A stretch of DNA of 64,000 bases. It comes from Niveispirillum sp943370215. GTDB taxonomy: Bacteria; Pseudomonadota; Alphaproteobacteria; Azospirillales; Azospirillaceae. Within the stretch, counting starts at the first letter, position 1. Each line of letters starts with the position of its first letter. The position numbers and the translations under genes were made by a program. Positions 45,881 to 54,600 of this stretch are shown in pieces. The stretch covers positions 55,155-119,154 of the forward strand of contig CALRQC020000015.1 in the NCBI GenBank assembly GCA_943370215.1, in the 5' to 3' direction. The notes under the pieces are model-generated. The model was given only the letters and a program-made list of their open reading frames with translations. It was not told the origin of the DNA and did no database searches.

Positions 45881-47077
45881 TCAGGCTGTCGCCATCCGGC
45901 CCCGCAGGGTCATGATGGCGGCAGCCCCGCCGGCCGAGAGCACCACCGGCACCATGCAGAGCGCCACCCCGGCAGGGCCCCAGCCCTGGCCCAGCAGGTG
46001 GCCGGCGACCAGCGGGCCGGCAATGGAACCCAGGCGTCCCACGGCAATGGCCGCCCCCGTCGCCAGACCCCTTATCTGCGCCGGGTAATAGAGCGGGATG
46101 ATGCCATAGAGCGAATATTGCGCGCCCAGCAGGAAGAAACCGGCCAGACCGGCATAGGCCAGCACCGGCACGATACTATCCGCCTGGGACAGACCGAACA
46201 GGGAGAGCGCGACGCAGGGATAGGCCAGGATGATCGGAATGCGGGCGCCATAGCGGTCAACAAGCGCGCCGATGATCAGCGATCCGGCAACACTGCCAAC
46301 ATTGAAGGCAAAGGCCGCCTGTGCCCCGGCCCCGGCCCCCAACCCCTTGGCGGAAACCAGGGAAGGCAGCCAGTTCAGCAGCAGATACAGCACCAGCAGC
46401 GTCATACCAAAGGTGAACCAGGCCAGCGCCGTGATCAGCCCGCGACCATCGCGGAACAAATCCACCGGGCCGGCAGCACTCTGCGCGGCCTTCGGCGCCG
46501 GATTGCTGGCCGGCATCAACCAGATCATGGCCGGGATCAGCAGCAGGGGCGCGACGCCGCCGGCCAGGAAGATGCTGTGCCAGCCATATTCCTTCAACAG
46601 GCTGGCGGCAAACAGGGCGGCCAGCGCGCCGCCAACCGGCATCCCGCTGAACATCATGGTGATGGTGCGGGTACGCCGTTCCGGCGGGGCCATTTCAATC
46701 GCCACCGCGATCAGGCTGGGCATCGCCGCCCCCATACCGGCACCGGCCAGCAGCCGATAGATGCTCAGCACCACCGGGCCATTGGCCACCAGCGTTGCCA
46801 GGGTGAACAGGCCGAAAATGCTGACACAGGCCAGCAGCAGCGGCTTGCGCCCCATCCGGTCAGCCAGCCAGCCGCCGGTCAGCGCGCCGCCCACCAGCCC
46901 GACCATGCCGGCGCCGAACACCAGACCGGCCTGACCGGGCGTCAAGCCCAGATCGGGGATCAGATAGGGGGCGGCCACGCCGATGGCCTGGATATCAAAT
47001 CCCTCCAGCAGCGCGATCAGGAAACAAAGGAAAACGGTGACGGCGCTGAAACGCGGCGCCGCGTCTTTCACATGCAT
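45881..47077 (-). CDS. MFS transporter, aromatic acid:H+ symporter type
   Basis: 12-helix major facilitator of 398 residues. The first helix carries LLEGFDIQAIGVAAPYLIPD, the acidic GFD motif of aromatic-acid:proton symporters (PcaK, MhpT, VanK), and loop 2-3 has GGWLADRMGRKPLLL, the signature of the family. A second copy-like motif lies at DRYGARIPII in the middle. It is divergent from the vdh-ech-fcs operon, 316 bases away, so it likely imports ferulate, coumarate or a related phenolic acid. It ends 10 bases from the lacI-type stop (convergent). Confidence 0.88.
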   Translation of the reverse strand: MHVKDAAPRFSAVTVFLCFLIALLEGFDIQAIGVAAPYLIPDLGLTPGQAGLVFGAGMVGLVGGALTGGWLADRMGRKPLLLACVSIFGLFTLATLVANGPVVLSIYRLLAGAGMGAAMPSLIAVAIEMAPPERRTRTITMMFSGMPVGGALAALFAASLLKEYGWHSIFLAGGVAPLLLIPAMIWLMPASNPAPKAAQSAAGPVDLFRDGRGLITALAWFTFGMTLLVLYLLLNWLPSLVSAKGLGAGAGAQAAFAFNVGSVAGSLIIGALVDRYGARIPIILAYPCVALSLFGLSQADSIVPVLAYAGLAGFFLLGAQYSLYGIIPLYYPAQIRGLATGAAIAVGRLGSIAGPLVAGHLLGQGWGPAGVALCMVPVVLSAGGAAAIMTLRGRMATA

Positions 47078-47332
47078 AGGGAACCTCCCGGAGTCCGTTC
47101 CCGCCTGTTCCGACGGGTTGCTTGGAGCGTTGGTCGCAGCCTAACAGAGTTCGTTACAGGTTATAATCATTAATTTGTTGCATCCTTACCCAACAACGCC
47201 ATCCTGATCGCCCGATGTGGCGGAGTTGGCGAAAATCCAACGCTTTCAGTCATTATCTTCTCGCAGCACGAAAGAAATGTTGCGGGTCTGAATAAGCGAC
47301 GGTCGCCAAATTATCCCCTTGCGGAGCCATTA

Positions 47333-47347
47333 GTTATGGTTCATAAC
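47333..47347. promoter_or_regulatory. Candidate MarR-type operator upstream of vdh
   Basis: GTTATG-GTT-CATAAC is a perfect 6-3-6 inverted repeat located 46 bases upstream of the vdh start in the divergent MFS/vdh region. It is a fit for the operon's MarR-type regulator (51447-51929). The rest of the 316-base gap (47078-47393) shows no gene. Confidence 0.5.
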
Positions 47348-47393
47348 ATAATCAGGTGAGGCCGAATGGCCCATGGACGGGAGGATGTGAGCA

Positions 47394-48854
47394 ATGGCAC
47401 CCAATCTTGATGCCGCCCTGCTGATTGGCGGGCAATCTCTCCAGGCTGCCGATGGCCGCAGCTTTACGCGCCGCAACCCGCTGACGGGGGAGGTGGCCAG
47501 CACGGCCGCCGCCGCTAGTCTCAGCGATGCAGCGGCAGCGGCGGAAGCGGCAGCCGCCGCCTTTCCCGCCTGGTCGGAAACCGGCCCCAATGCGCGCCGC
47601 GCCCTGCTGTTGAAGGCGGCGGATGCGCTGACGGCGCGGATGCCGGATTTTGTTGCCGCCATGGCTAATGAAACCGGCGCCACTGCCGGCTGGGCCGGCT
47701 TCAACGTCACGCTGGCCGCCTCCATGCTGCGCGAGGCCGCCTCCCTGACCACCCAGATCAACGGGGAGGTGATCCCGTCCGACAAGCCGGGCTGCATCGC
47801 CATGGCGGTGCGCCAGCCGGTTGGCGTGATCCTGGGCATCGCGCCCTGGAATGCGCCGGTGATCCTGGGCGTGCGGGCCATCGCCACGGCGCTGGCCTGC
47901 GGCAATACGGTGATCTTGAAGGCATCCGAACTCTGCCCCCGCACCCATGCGCTGATCGGGGCTTCCCTGGCCGATGCCGGTTTCCCGGCCGGCGTGGTCA
48001 ATGTGCTGACCAACGCACCGGAAGATGCCGGGGCTATCGTTGGCGCGCTGATCGACCATCCGGCGGTGCGGCGGATCAATTTCACCGGCTCCACCCGCGT
48101 GGGCCGCATCATCGCCGAGCGGGCGGGCCGCAATCTGAAGCCGGCCCTGCTGGAACTGGGCGGCAAGGCCCCCTTCCTGGTGCTGGACGATGCCGATCTG
48201 GATGAGGCGGTGAAGGCCGCCGCCTTTGGCGCCTTCTTCAATTCCGGCCAGATCTGCATGTCCACCGAACGTATCGTGGTGGATAACAAGGTGGCGGATG
48301 ATTTCGTCGCCAAATTCGCCGCCAAGGCTGCCACCCTGGTGGCAGGTGACCCGCGCCAGGGCAATACGCCGCTGGGCTCCGTGGTGGACCCCCATGCGGT
48401 GACCAGCATTCAGTCCCTGATCGATGATGCCGTGTCGAAGGGCGCCAAGCTCTATCAGCCGCACGCCACCCAGGGCACGCTGATGTCGGCCACCATTCTG
48501 GACCATGTCACCCCAGAAATGCGGATTTACGGAGAGGAAAGTTTCGGCCCCGTCACCACCATCGTCCGGGTGGATGGGGAAGATGCGGCGGTGAACACCG
48601 CCAACGATACTGAATATGGCCTGTCGGCTGCCATTTTCACCCGCGATGCCGCGCGCGGCCTGCGGCTGGCCCGCCGCATCCAGTCCGGCATGTGCCATGT
48701 CAATGGCGCCACCGTGCATGATGAGGCGCAGATGCCCTTCGGCGGCGTCAAGGATAGCGGCTATGGCCGGTTCGGCGGCAAGGCCGGCATCGACAGTTTC
48801 ACCGAACTGCGTTGGATCACCCTGGAAACCAAGCCGGGCCACTTCCCGATCTGA
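47394..48854 (+). CDS. vdh: Vanillin/hydroxybenzaldehyde dehydrogenase
   Basis: NAD(P)-dependent aldehyde dehydrogenase of 486 residues that oxidises vanillin or 4-hydroxybenzaldehyde to the acid. Family marks: GVILGIAPWNAPVILGVRAI (cofactor and active-site Asn), INFTGSTRVGRIIAE, catalytic Glu in LLELGGKAPFLVLDD and catalytic Cys in FNSGQICMSTERIVV. The tail FGGVKDSGYGRFGGKAGIDSFTELRWITLE is typical of vdh. Ribosome site GGGAGG lies nine bases upstream. It is the first gene of the vdh-ech-fcs operon, so the aldehyde produced by Ech is its likely substrate. Confidence 0.92.
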   Translation: MAPNLDAALLIGGQSLQAADGRSFTRRNPLTGEVASTAAAASLSDAAAAAEAAAAAFPAWSETGPNARRALLLKAADALTARMPDFVAAMANETGATAGWAGFNVTLAASMLREAASLTTQINGEVIPSDKPGCIAMAVRQPVGVILGIAPWNAPVILGVRAIATALACGNTVILKASELCPRTHALIGASLADAGFPAGVVNVLTNAPEDAGAIVGALIDHPAVRRINFTGSTRVGRIIAERAGRNLKPALLELGGKAPFLVLDDADLDEAVKAAAFGAFFNSGQICMSTERIVVDNKVADDFVAKFAAKAATLVAGDPRQGNTPLGSVVDPHAVTSIQSLIDDAVSKGAKLYQPHATQGTLMSATILDHVTPEMRIYGEESFGPVTTIVRVDGEDAAVNTANDTEYGLSAAIFTRDAARGLRLARRIQSGMCHVNGATVHDEAQMPFGGVKDSGYGRFGGKAGIDSFTELRWITLETKPGHFPI

Positions 48855-48881
48855 CACCACAATTCTGATAAGGACAAAAAA

Positions 48882-49688
48882 ATGAGCGACACGGTTGCTT
48901 TCAACGTTGTGGACGGCATCGCCTGGGTCCGTTTCAACCGCCCGGACAAGCGCAATTGCATGAGCCCGACCCTGAACCGCCGCATGATGGAGGTTCTGGA
49001 CGAGCTGGAATACCGCCAGGATGTCGGTGTTCTGGTGCTGTCGGGTGAAGGTACGGCCTGGTCGGCCGGCATGGACCTGAAGGAATATTTCCGCGAGACG
49101 GAAGCCAAGGGGCTGGGCGCCACCCGTCAGGCCCAGCGGGAGGCCTATGGCTGGTGGCGGCGCCTGCGCTGGTACCAGAAGCCGACCATCGCCATGGTCA
49201 ATGGCTGGTGCTTTGGCGGCGGTTACGGCCCGCTCTATGCCTGCGATCTGGCCATTGCCTCGGAAGAGGCGAAGTTCGGCCTGTCGGAAATCAACTGGGG
49301 CATTCTGCCGGGCGGTGGTGCGACCAAGGTGGTGGTCGACCTGATCCCCCTGCGCGACGCCATGTACCATGCCCTGACCGGTGAGGCGATCGATGGCCGC
49401 AAGGCCGCCGAATGGCGTCTGGTCAACGAAGCGGTGCCGGCCGACCAGTTGAAGGACCGGGTGACGGCCCTGGCCAAGGTGCTGCTGGAAAAGAACCCGG
49501 TTGCCTTGAAGGCCACCAAGGATGCCGTGCGCCGGGTCAAGGAAATGACCTACGACAATGCCGAGGATTATCTGGTCCGCGCACAGGAAGCGGCCAATTC
49601 CTACGACAATGACGGGCGCAAGGAAGGCATCCGCCAGTTCATCGACGAGAAGAGCTACAAGCCGGGCCTGGGCGCCTACAAGCGCTAA
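48882..49688 (+). CDS. ech: Hydroxycinnamoyl-CoA hydratase/lyase (feruloyl-CoA hydratase/lyase)
   Basis: Crotonase-fold enzyme (268 residues) that hydrates feruloyl- or coumaroyl-CoA and cleaves it to the hydroxybenzaldehyde and acetyl-CoA. Motifs match this family strongly: AWSAGMDLKEYFRE, KPTIAMVNGWCFGGGYGPL, FGLSEINWGI (catalytic Glu136, equivalent to Glu143 of the Pseudomonas enzyme) and SYKPGLGAYKR at the end. Compared with my recollection of the Pseudomonas enzyme, Ser123 is Gly116 and Tyr239, which helps hold the phenol, is Val; Tyr75 is conserved as Tyr69. The function is well supported by neighbours vdh and fcs. Confidence 0.92.
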   Translation: MSDTVAFNVVDGIAWVRFNRPDKRNCMSPTLNRRMMEVLDELEYRQDVGVLVLSGEGTAWSAGMDLKEYFRETEAKGLGATRQAQREAYGWWRRLRWYQKPTIAMVNGWCFGGGYGPLYACDLAIASEEAKFGLSEINWGILPGGGATKVVVDLIPLRDAMYHALTGEAIDGRKAAEWRLVNEAVPADQLKDRVTALAKVLLEKNPVALKATKDAVRRVKEMTYDNAEDYLVRAQEAANSYDNDGRKEGIRQFIDEKSYKPGLGAYKR

Positions 49689-49829
49689 GGAAAGTCCAAG
49701 GGGCGGCGGGTCATGCCGCCGCCCCCCGGTTTTGTCATTTGCATTTTTGCCCCACGCTTCCCGCTCGCTTCCCCAACCGGCACCCAAGACCGGGCCAGAC
49801 AAATACCCGCCCCCAGGGAGAAACACCCC

Positions 49830-51371
49830 ATGATCCCCCCCGCCCCCACCGCCGGCTGGCCCGCCCCTGATCCGGTTGCCTTTCAGGCCGCCATGCGGCC
49901 TTCGGCTTTGGCGCTGGTTGATCTGGTGGGCGGGCGGCGTTTCACCTATGCCGATCTGGATGCCACCATCAACCGCTGCGCCCAATGGCTGCTGGCGATG
50001 CTGGGGGATGCCAATGGGCAGCGCGTCGCCGTGCTGGGCCGCAATGATGTGGCCATGCCCATCCTGCATCTGGCCGCCGCCCGGGTGGGGGCCATTTTCG
50101 TGCCGCTGAACTGGCGGCTGACCGTGCCGGAACTGGCTTACCAGATCGGCGACTGCACCCCCTCCCTGGTGCTGGCTGATGCGGAATTCCGCAGCGCCGC
50201 CGATCAGGCCGCCGCCGACCAGCCGGAGACGCGGGTGTTAAATCTGGCCGATGCGGCCACCGAATGGGAAAACCAGCCGGCCACCAGGCCCCACTGTTTC
50301 CCGCAGGCCGATCAGCCCTCCACCCTGCTATACACCTCAGGCACCTCCGGCCGGCCCAAGGGCGCGCTGCTGACGGAGGCGAATGCCTTCTTCACCGCCG
50401 TCAATTTCGGCATGATGAACAAGATCACCGCCGATTCCGTGGTGCTGTGCGACATGCCGCTGTTCCATGTCGTCGGCCTGCTGACCATGACGCGCACCCC
50501 GCTGACCCAGGGCGGCACGCTGTTGATGTCGCGCGGGTTCGAACCGGCGGTGACGCTGGCGCGGCTGGCCGATCCGGCTTTGGGCATCACCCACTATATG
50601 TGCGTGCCGCAGATGGCGCAGACCCTGCGTCAGCACCCGGATTACCGGGCCGATGTGCTGGCGCGGCTGACCGCCTTCTGCACTGGCGGCGCGCCGATGC
50701 CGACCTCCCTGATTCAGCGCTTTGTCGATGAAGGCATTACTGTCGCCGACGGTTATGGGATGAGCGAGGCGGGAACCGTGCTGGGGATGCCAGTGGGGGA
50801 CCGCGCCCGCATCGCCGCCAAGGCCGGTTCCGCCGGCCTGCCGGCCCCGGTCCTGCGGGTGCGGCTGGTGGATGATGAGGGGCAGGACGTGCCCGAAGGG
50901 GCCGTTGGGGAGCTGTGGATCAACGGCCCCAACCTGTCGCCCGGTTACTGGAACCGGCCGGAACTGCCGACTTTGGCCCAACAAGGCGGCTGGCTGCGCA
51001 CGGGCGATGCGGCGCGGCGGGATGCCGATGGCTTCTATTATCTCGTCGACCGCAAGAAGGACATGTACATTTCCGGCGGCGAGAACGTCTATCCGGCAGA
51101 AGTTGAAGGCGCCATCCTGGAGCTGGACGCCGTGGCGGAAGTCGCCGTCGTCGGCATTCCGGACGAAAAATGGGGGGAGGTCGGCTGGGCCTTCATCGTC
51201 CCCCGCAGCGGCCACAGCCTGACCGCCGAAACAGTGATGGGCCATCTGGATGGCCGTCTGGCCCGCTATAAACGGCCGCAAACGGTGGTACTGTGCGAAA
51301 CCCTGCCCCGCACCGGGTCCGGCAAGGTGCAAAAACATCTGCTGCGCAGCCAAGTTTTGCCTCACCCGTGA
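49830..51371 (+). CDS. fcs: Feruloyl/coumaroyl-CoA synthetase-like acyl-CoA ligase
   Basis: AMP-forming ligase of 513 residues that activates the phenylpropenoic acid with CoA. Motifs: LLYTSGTSGRPKGALLT (phosphate loop), LPLFHVVG-like MPLFHVVGL, YGMSEAGTV, GELWINGPNLSPGYW, WLRTGDAARRDADGFYYLVD, RKKDMYISGGENVYPAEVE and PRTGSGKVQKHLL with the catalytic Lys. Start at 49830 has GGGAG nine bases upstream; the frame extending to 49713 is not used. It is the third gene of the operon, 141 bases after ech. Substrate is inferred from the operon. Confidence 0.9.
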   Translation: MIPPAPTAGWPAPDPVAFQAAMRPSALALVDLVGGRRFTYADLDATINRCAQWLLAMLGDANGQRVAVLGRNDVAMPILHLAAARVGAIFVPLNWRLTVPELAYQIGDCTPSLVLADAEFRSAADQAAADQPETRVLNLADAATEWENQPATRPHCFPQADQPSTLLYTSGTSGRPKGALLTEANAFFTAVNFGMMNKITADSVVLCDMPLFHVVGLLTMTRTPLTQGGTLLMSRGFEPAVTLARLADPALGITHYMCVPQMAQTLRQHPDYRADVLARLTAFCTGGAPMPTSLIQRFVDEGITVADGYGMSEAGTVLGMPVGDRARIAAKAGSAGLPAPVLRVRLVDDEGQDVPEGAVGELWINGPNLSPGYWNRPELPTLAQQGGWLRTGDAARRDADGFYYLVDRKKDMYISGGENVYPAEVEGAILELDAVAEVAVVGIPDEKWGEVGWAFIVPRSGHSLTAETVMGHLDGRLARYKRPQTVVLCETLPRTGSGKVQKHLLRSQVLPHP

Positions 51372-51446
51372 AGCGATCGCTCGAAATCCACGCGCTATGC
51401 CTGTAACTTGAGCAACACGGAAGTGAAGGGTGCGGGAAAGAGAAGC

Positions 51447-51929
51447 ATGGTTATGGATGATCAGGGGCGTTCGAACGGGGTCGATATGTCGGCGCTGCAC
51501 TCTTCCGTCGGGTACCGATTGCGCCGCGCACAGATCGCGGCGTTCAACCTGTTCATCCAGTTCATGTCAGAAGTGGATATTCGGCCCACCCAGTTCGCCA
51601 TTCTGACCGTGGTGCGTGACAATCCCGGTCTTAGCCAGTCACAGATCAGCGACGCGCTGGGGCTGAAACGGGCCAATCTCGTGCCATTGCTGGATGCGCT
51701 GGAAGGGCGCGGCCTGCTGGTTCGCTCCCCCTCCCCGGCCGACCGCCGTTCCTATTGCCTGCACCTGACGCCGGACGGGCAGGAGCGGATGAAGGAATTC
51801 CAGGCCCGGCATGATGCCTATGAAGCGGAATTATCCTCCCAACTCGGGCCCGCCGGGCGGGGCGCCTTGCTGTCGCTGCTGGATGGTATCCAACTGGTTG
51901 CCAACAGCAATGGCGATGGGGAGGAGTAA
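51447..51929 (+). CDS. MarR-family regulator of the hydroxycinnamate operon
   Basis: 160-residue winged-helix repressor. The conserved core runs DIRPTQFAILTVVRDNPGLS, ISDALGLKRANLVPLLDALE (recognition helix) and GRGLLVRSPSPADRRSYCLH (wing with the DRR motif). MarR proteins in ferulate clusters (FerR/CouR type) bind hydroxycinnamoyl-CoA and release operators; here the candidate site is the palindrome upstream of vdh. ATG at 51447 (ribosome site GGGAAAGAG) is preferred to a TTG 13 codons earlier. It follows fcs by 75 bases, probably in the same transcript. Confidence 0.9.
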   Translation: MVMDDQGRSNGVDMSALHSSVGYRLRRAQIAAFNLFIQFMSEVDIRPTQFAILTVVRDNPGLSQSQISDALGLKRANLVPLLDALEGRGLLVRSPSPADRRSYCLHLTPDGQERMKEFQARHDAYEAELSSQLGPAGRGALLSLLDGIQLVANSNGDGEE

Positions 51930-51935
51930 AGGCCC

Positions 51936-52259
51936 TTAGCCCCGGTATGGATCCGTCCGGGGCAATTGTGCGGCCCGCTGCAGGGCGCGGCCGGTGATGA
52001 AATCACGCAAGGCACGCGGGATGCGGTCGCGGCTGGACCAGCGCAGCGCCGTGCGGGTGCTGCTGAGCCATTCCAGCGCCACCTCCCGCCCATTCTCATA
52101 ACGGTGCTGGTCCATCTCTGTCATCGCATCCAGGCGGCGATAATCCAGCGGCAGGCCCCGCATCGCCTCGGTAAAACCATCATGAAAGGCACGGTGGGCC
52201 GCCACCACGCGGGCCACCCGCCAGCTTCGCGCGCCATGAATATTGTCGTTGGGTGCCAT
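51936..52259 (-). CDS. Hypothetical protein (107 aa)
   Basis: I do not recognise this family. The protein is soluble, rich in Arg and His (for example HRAFHDGFTEAMRGLPLDYR, RTALRWSSRDRIPRALRDF), with no signal peptide or Cys. It converges on the MarR gene with a six-base gap and is divergent from the CobW-type gene, with the Zur-like box in the 88 bases between them. Coding is supported by codon use typical of its surroundings and by GGAG-like bases upstream, but a chance frame cannot be excluded. Confidence 0.55.
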   Translation of the reverse strand: MAPNDNIHGARSWRVARVVAAHRAFHDGFTEAMRGLPLDYRRLDAMTEMDQHRYENGREVALEWLSSTRTALRWSSRDRIPRALRDFITGRALQRAAQLPRTDPYRG

Positions 52260-52297
52260 CGGTCGATCCGCTGGAGGGATATTGCGCGGACAAGATA

Positions 52298-52316
52298 CGT
52301 TACGTTATAACATACG
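52298..52316. promoter_or_regulatory. Zur-box-like palindrome upstream of the CobW-type gene
   Basis: CGTTACGTTATAACATACG contains a core palindrome GTTATAAC with partly symmetric flanks (4 of 4 inner, fewer outer positions). This resembles the alphaproteobacterial Zur operator. It ends about 31 bases before the start at 52348, where a repressor would block transcription. Confidence 0.5.
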
Positions 52317-52347
52317 CAAGATGTTTTGACGCGATCTGGATACCCCC

Positions 52348-53559
52348 ATGGACAAGCGCCTGCCCGTCACCGTGCTTTCCGGCTTTCTTGGTGCCGGTAA
52401 AACCACCCTGCTGAACCACGTTCTCAACAACCGGGAGGGTTTGCGCGTCGCCGTCATCGTCAATGACATGGGCGAAGTGAATATCGACGCCGATTTGGTG
52501 CGCGATGGCGGCAACCTCTCCCACACGCAGGAAAAGCTGGTGGAGATGAGCAATGGCTGCATCTGCTGCACCCTACGCGACGATCTGCTGCTGGAGGTGC
52601 GGCGGCTGGCGGCGGAAGGGCGGTTCGATTATCTGCTGATTGAAAGCACCGGCATTTCCGAACCGCTGCCCGTCGCCGCCACCTTCGATTTCCGCGACGA
52701 GGCTGGCGATAGTCTGGCGGATGTGGCGCGGCTGGATACGATGGTCACGGTGGTCGATGCGGTGAACCTGCTGCGCGACTACGCCTCCACCGATTTTCTG
52801 CGCGACCGGGGCCAGTCACTGGGGGAAGATGATGGCCGCGCCCTGGTGAACCTGCTGGTTGACCAGATTGAATTTGCCGATGTGATCGTCCTGAACAAGG
52901 TCGACACGGCCACGCCCGAGCAACTGGACCTAGCCCGCAAGATCATCCGCGCCCTGAACCCCGATGCGGTGCTGCTGGAAACATCACGCGGGCGGGTGCC
53001 GCTGCGACAAGTGCTGGATACCGGTCGTTTCGATTACGAAAAGGCCCAGGAACATCCGCTCTGGTTCAAGGAACTGTACGGGTTCAAGGATCATCAGCCG
53101 GAAACGCTGGAATATGGCATTTCCAGCTTCGTCTATCGCGCCCGCCGCCCCTTCCACCCGCAGAAATTCTTCAATTTCATTCAGCGGGAATGGCCAAACG
53201 TCTTACGCTCCAAGGGTCATTTCTGGTTGGCAACAAGGCCGGAATGGGTGGGCGAACTGGGACAGGCCGGCGCCCTGGTCCAGCATGAGGCGATGGGGTT
53301 CTGGTGGGCCGCCGTGCCGAAGGAACGCTGGCCGGACGATCCGGACTATCGCCGTTCCATCACCCGCACCTGGCACCCGGTCTATGGTGACCGGCGGCAG
53401 GAGATTGTGTTCATCGGCACCGACATGGATGAAGCGGATATCCGGCGCCAGTTGGATGCCTGCCTGATCGGGGATGAAGGGGCAACGGAACTGGATCTGG
53501 CCACCTGGCGCAAGCTGCCGGACCCGTTCCCGCGCTGGAAGCGGACGGGTGAGGCATGA
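52348..53559 (+). CDS. CobW/COG0523 GTPase, ZigA-like zinc-responsive metallochaperone
   Basis: 403-residue G3E GTPase. Walker A is GFLGAGKTTLLNH (~12-24), the metal-binding CxCC motif is in EMSNGCICCTLRDDLL (~66-81), Walker B-like LLIESTGISEPLPVA, and the guanine motif is NKVD (VIVLNKVDTATPEQ). The C-terminal CobW_C domain is present with WRSxG-like LRSKGHFWLATRPE. The absence of the His-rich tail and the presence of a Zur-like box and a DUF1826 partner point to the ZigA/ZagA subgroup that delivers zinc when scarce, not to cobalamin synthesis. It overlaps the next gene by four bases. Confidence 0.9.
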   Translation: MDKRLPVTVLSGFLGAGKTTLLNHVLNNREGLRVAVIVNDMGEVNIDADLVRDGGNLSHTQEKLVEMSNGCICCTLRDDLLLEVRRLAAEGRFDYLLIESTGISEPLPVAATFDFRDEAGDSLADVARLDTMVTVVDAVNLLRDYASTDFLRDRGQSLGEDDGRALVNLLVDQIEFADVIVLNKVDTATPEQLDLARKIIRALNPDAVLLETSRGRVPLRQVLDTGRFDYEKAQEHPLWFKELYGFKDHQPETLEYGISSFVYRARRPFHPQKFFNFIQREWPNVLRSKGHFWLATRPEWVGELGQAGALVQHEAMGFWWAAVPKERWPDDPDYRRSITRTWHPVYGDRRQEIVFIGTDMDEADIRRQLDACLIGDEGATELDLATWRKLPDPFPRWKRTGEA

Positions 53560-54239
53560 TGGCATTGTCGCTTCCCCTGCCCCGGCCTGCCAGCGCAGCA
53601 AGCCACGGCGGCGGCGTGGTGCGCGGCGCTGATCCGGCGGTACTGGCCTGCGTGGGCCATGCCGATACGGCCCTGGCCCTGTGGGAACGGCCGATGCCGG
53701 ACCTGATGCGCTGCCTTGCCGCCCTGCCGACCAGCCGTCTGCCCAGCGGGCGGGTGCTGGTGCGGCTGGACGATGCGCCCGCCGCCCTGGCCCGGCTGTT
53801 GGGCGAAAGCCCGCTTGGCGATGCGCCGCTGACCCAGGCCCTGTTGGCGGACATGCTGGACCTGACGCAGCGCTTCGCCACCATCGCCCGGACCGACCGG
53901 GTGGATATCCGGCTGGACAAGCTGGCGCATAATGCCTGCTGGAAATTCCACCGCGACCATGTGCGCCTGCGCCTGCTGGCAACTTATCGCGGGCCGCAGA
54001 CCCAGATCGTGCCACCCAGCCACAGTGCCTGGGCGATGACGGCGCAGCGCGCCTATCAGGGTCCGCTGGAAGAGCTGACACCGGGTACGGTGGCCCTGTT
54101 TAAGGGCGCCTGTGCGGCGGATGATTGCGGCATCGTCCACCGCTCTCCCCCCATCGCCGGCACCGGGATCACCCGGCTGCTGTTCTGCCTGAACCTGCCG
54201 TCTGAGGCGTCACCGGTGCCATGGGAGGAGACGCCGTGA
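53556..54239 (+). CDS. DUF1826 domain protein, zinc-limitation operon
   Basis: 227-residue DUF1826 protein. Notable features are NACWKFHRDHVRLRLLATYRG (Cys, His), FKGACAADDCGIVHRSPPIAGTGITRLLFCLN (CxxxxxCGIxHRSP) and HSAW, the residues conserved in this family and likely to bind a metal. The function is not established; genes for DUF1826 proteins commonly lie next to Zur-regulated CobW GTPases. Its start overlaps the CobW-type stop (ATGA), so the two are translationally coupled. It ends four bases before the convergent small periplasmic protein gene. Confidence 0.85.
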   Translation: MMALSLPLPRPASAASHGGGVVRGADPAVLACVGHADTALALWERPMPDLMRCLAALPTSRLPSGRVLVRLDDAPAALARLLGESPLGDAPLTQALLADMLDLTQRFATIARTDRVDIRLDKLAHNACWKFHRDHVRLRLLATYRGPQTQIVPPSHSAWAMTAQRAYQGPLEELTPGTVALFKGACAADDCGIVHRSPPIAGTGITRLLFCLNLPSEASPVPWEETP

Positions 54240-54243
54240 GGCG

Positions 54244-54600
54244 TCAATGGCAGTAAAAGGTGCCGTCCGGGTTGGGGTGGCAACATTGCAACCCGGCGCT
54301 CTGCGTCGCCATGCGGGCGCGGTAGAGTTCCATGGCACGCTGGCGCAACTCCCCCGGCTTGGTCTGCGGGTTGGCAGCGGCGGCGGCAGCCTCTTCCTCT
54401 GCCTTTTTCGCGGCGGCTTCCGCCTCCTGCACCCGTCTGGCAGCGGCCTCCAGGTCGGGCATCCCGCAATCCATATTCTCATACATCTTGCCGCAACCGA
54501 TTTCCTGCGCCGCCGCCGGCAGCGCCATGCCAGCCGTCAAGGCCAGGATCAGGGCGGCACCGGCCAGCAGGGGCAAACGGTCAGGACGTGGGCACGACAC
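54244..54600 (-). CDS. Small periplasmic Cys/His-ended protein of the zinc operon
   Basis: 118-residue putative exported protein. The GTG at 54600 is used because it is preceded by GGAG at 7-base spacing; an ATG six bases earlier has the same GGAG only one base away. A signal peptide (LPLLAGAALILALTAGMALP) is followed by Cys residues (IGCGKMYENMDCGMPD), an Ala/Glu-rich coiled coil (LEAAARRVQEAEAAAKKAEE) and a C-terminal CCHPNPDGTFYCH, which could bind zinc. It overlaps the DUF3299 gene by 20 bases at the end of the ABC operon. I do not recognise the family. Confidence 0.75.
   Translation of the reverse strand: MSCPRPDRLPLLAGAALILALTAGMALPAAAQEIGCGKMYENMDCGMPDLEAAARRVQEAEAAAKKAEEEAAAAAANPQTKPGELRQRAMELYRARMATQSAGLQCCHPNPDGTFYCH

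Noticed and set aside
47352..50069. A 905-codon minus-strand open frame
   Set aside because: It is antisense to vdh, ech and the start of fcs, which have intact catalytic motifs and ribosome sites. Composition is typical of shadow frames.
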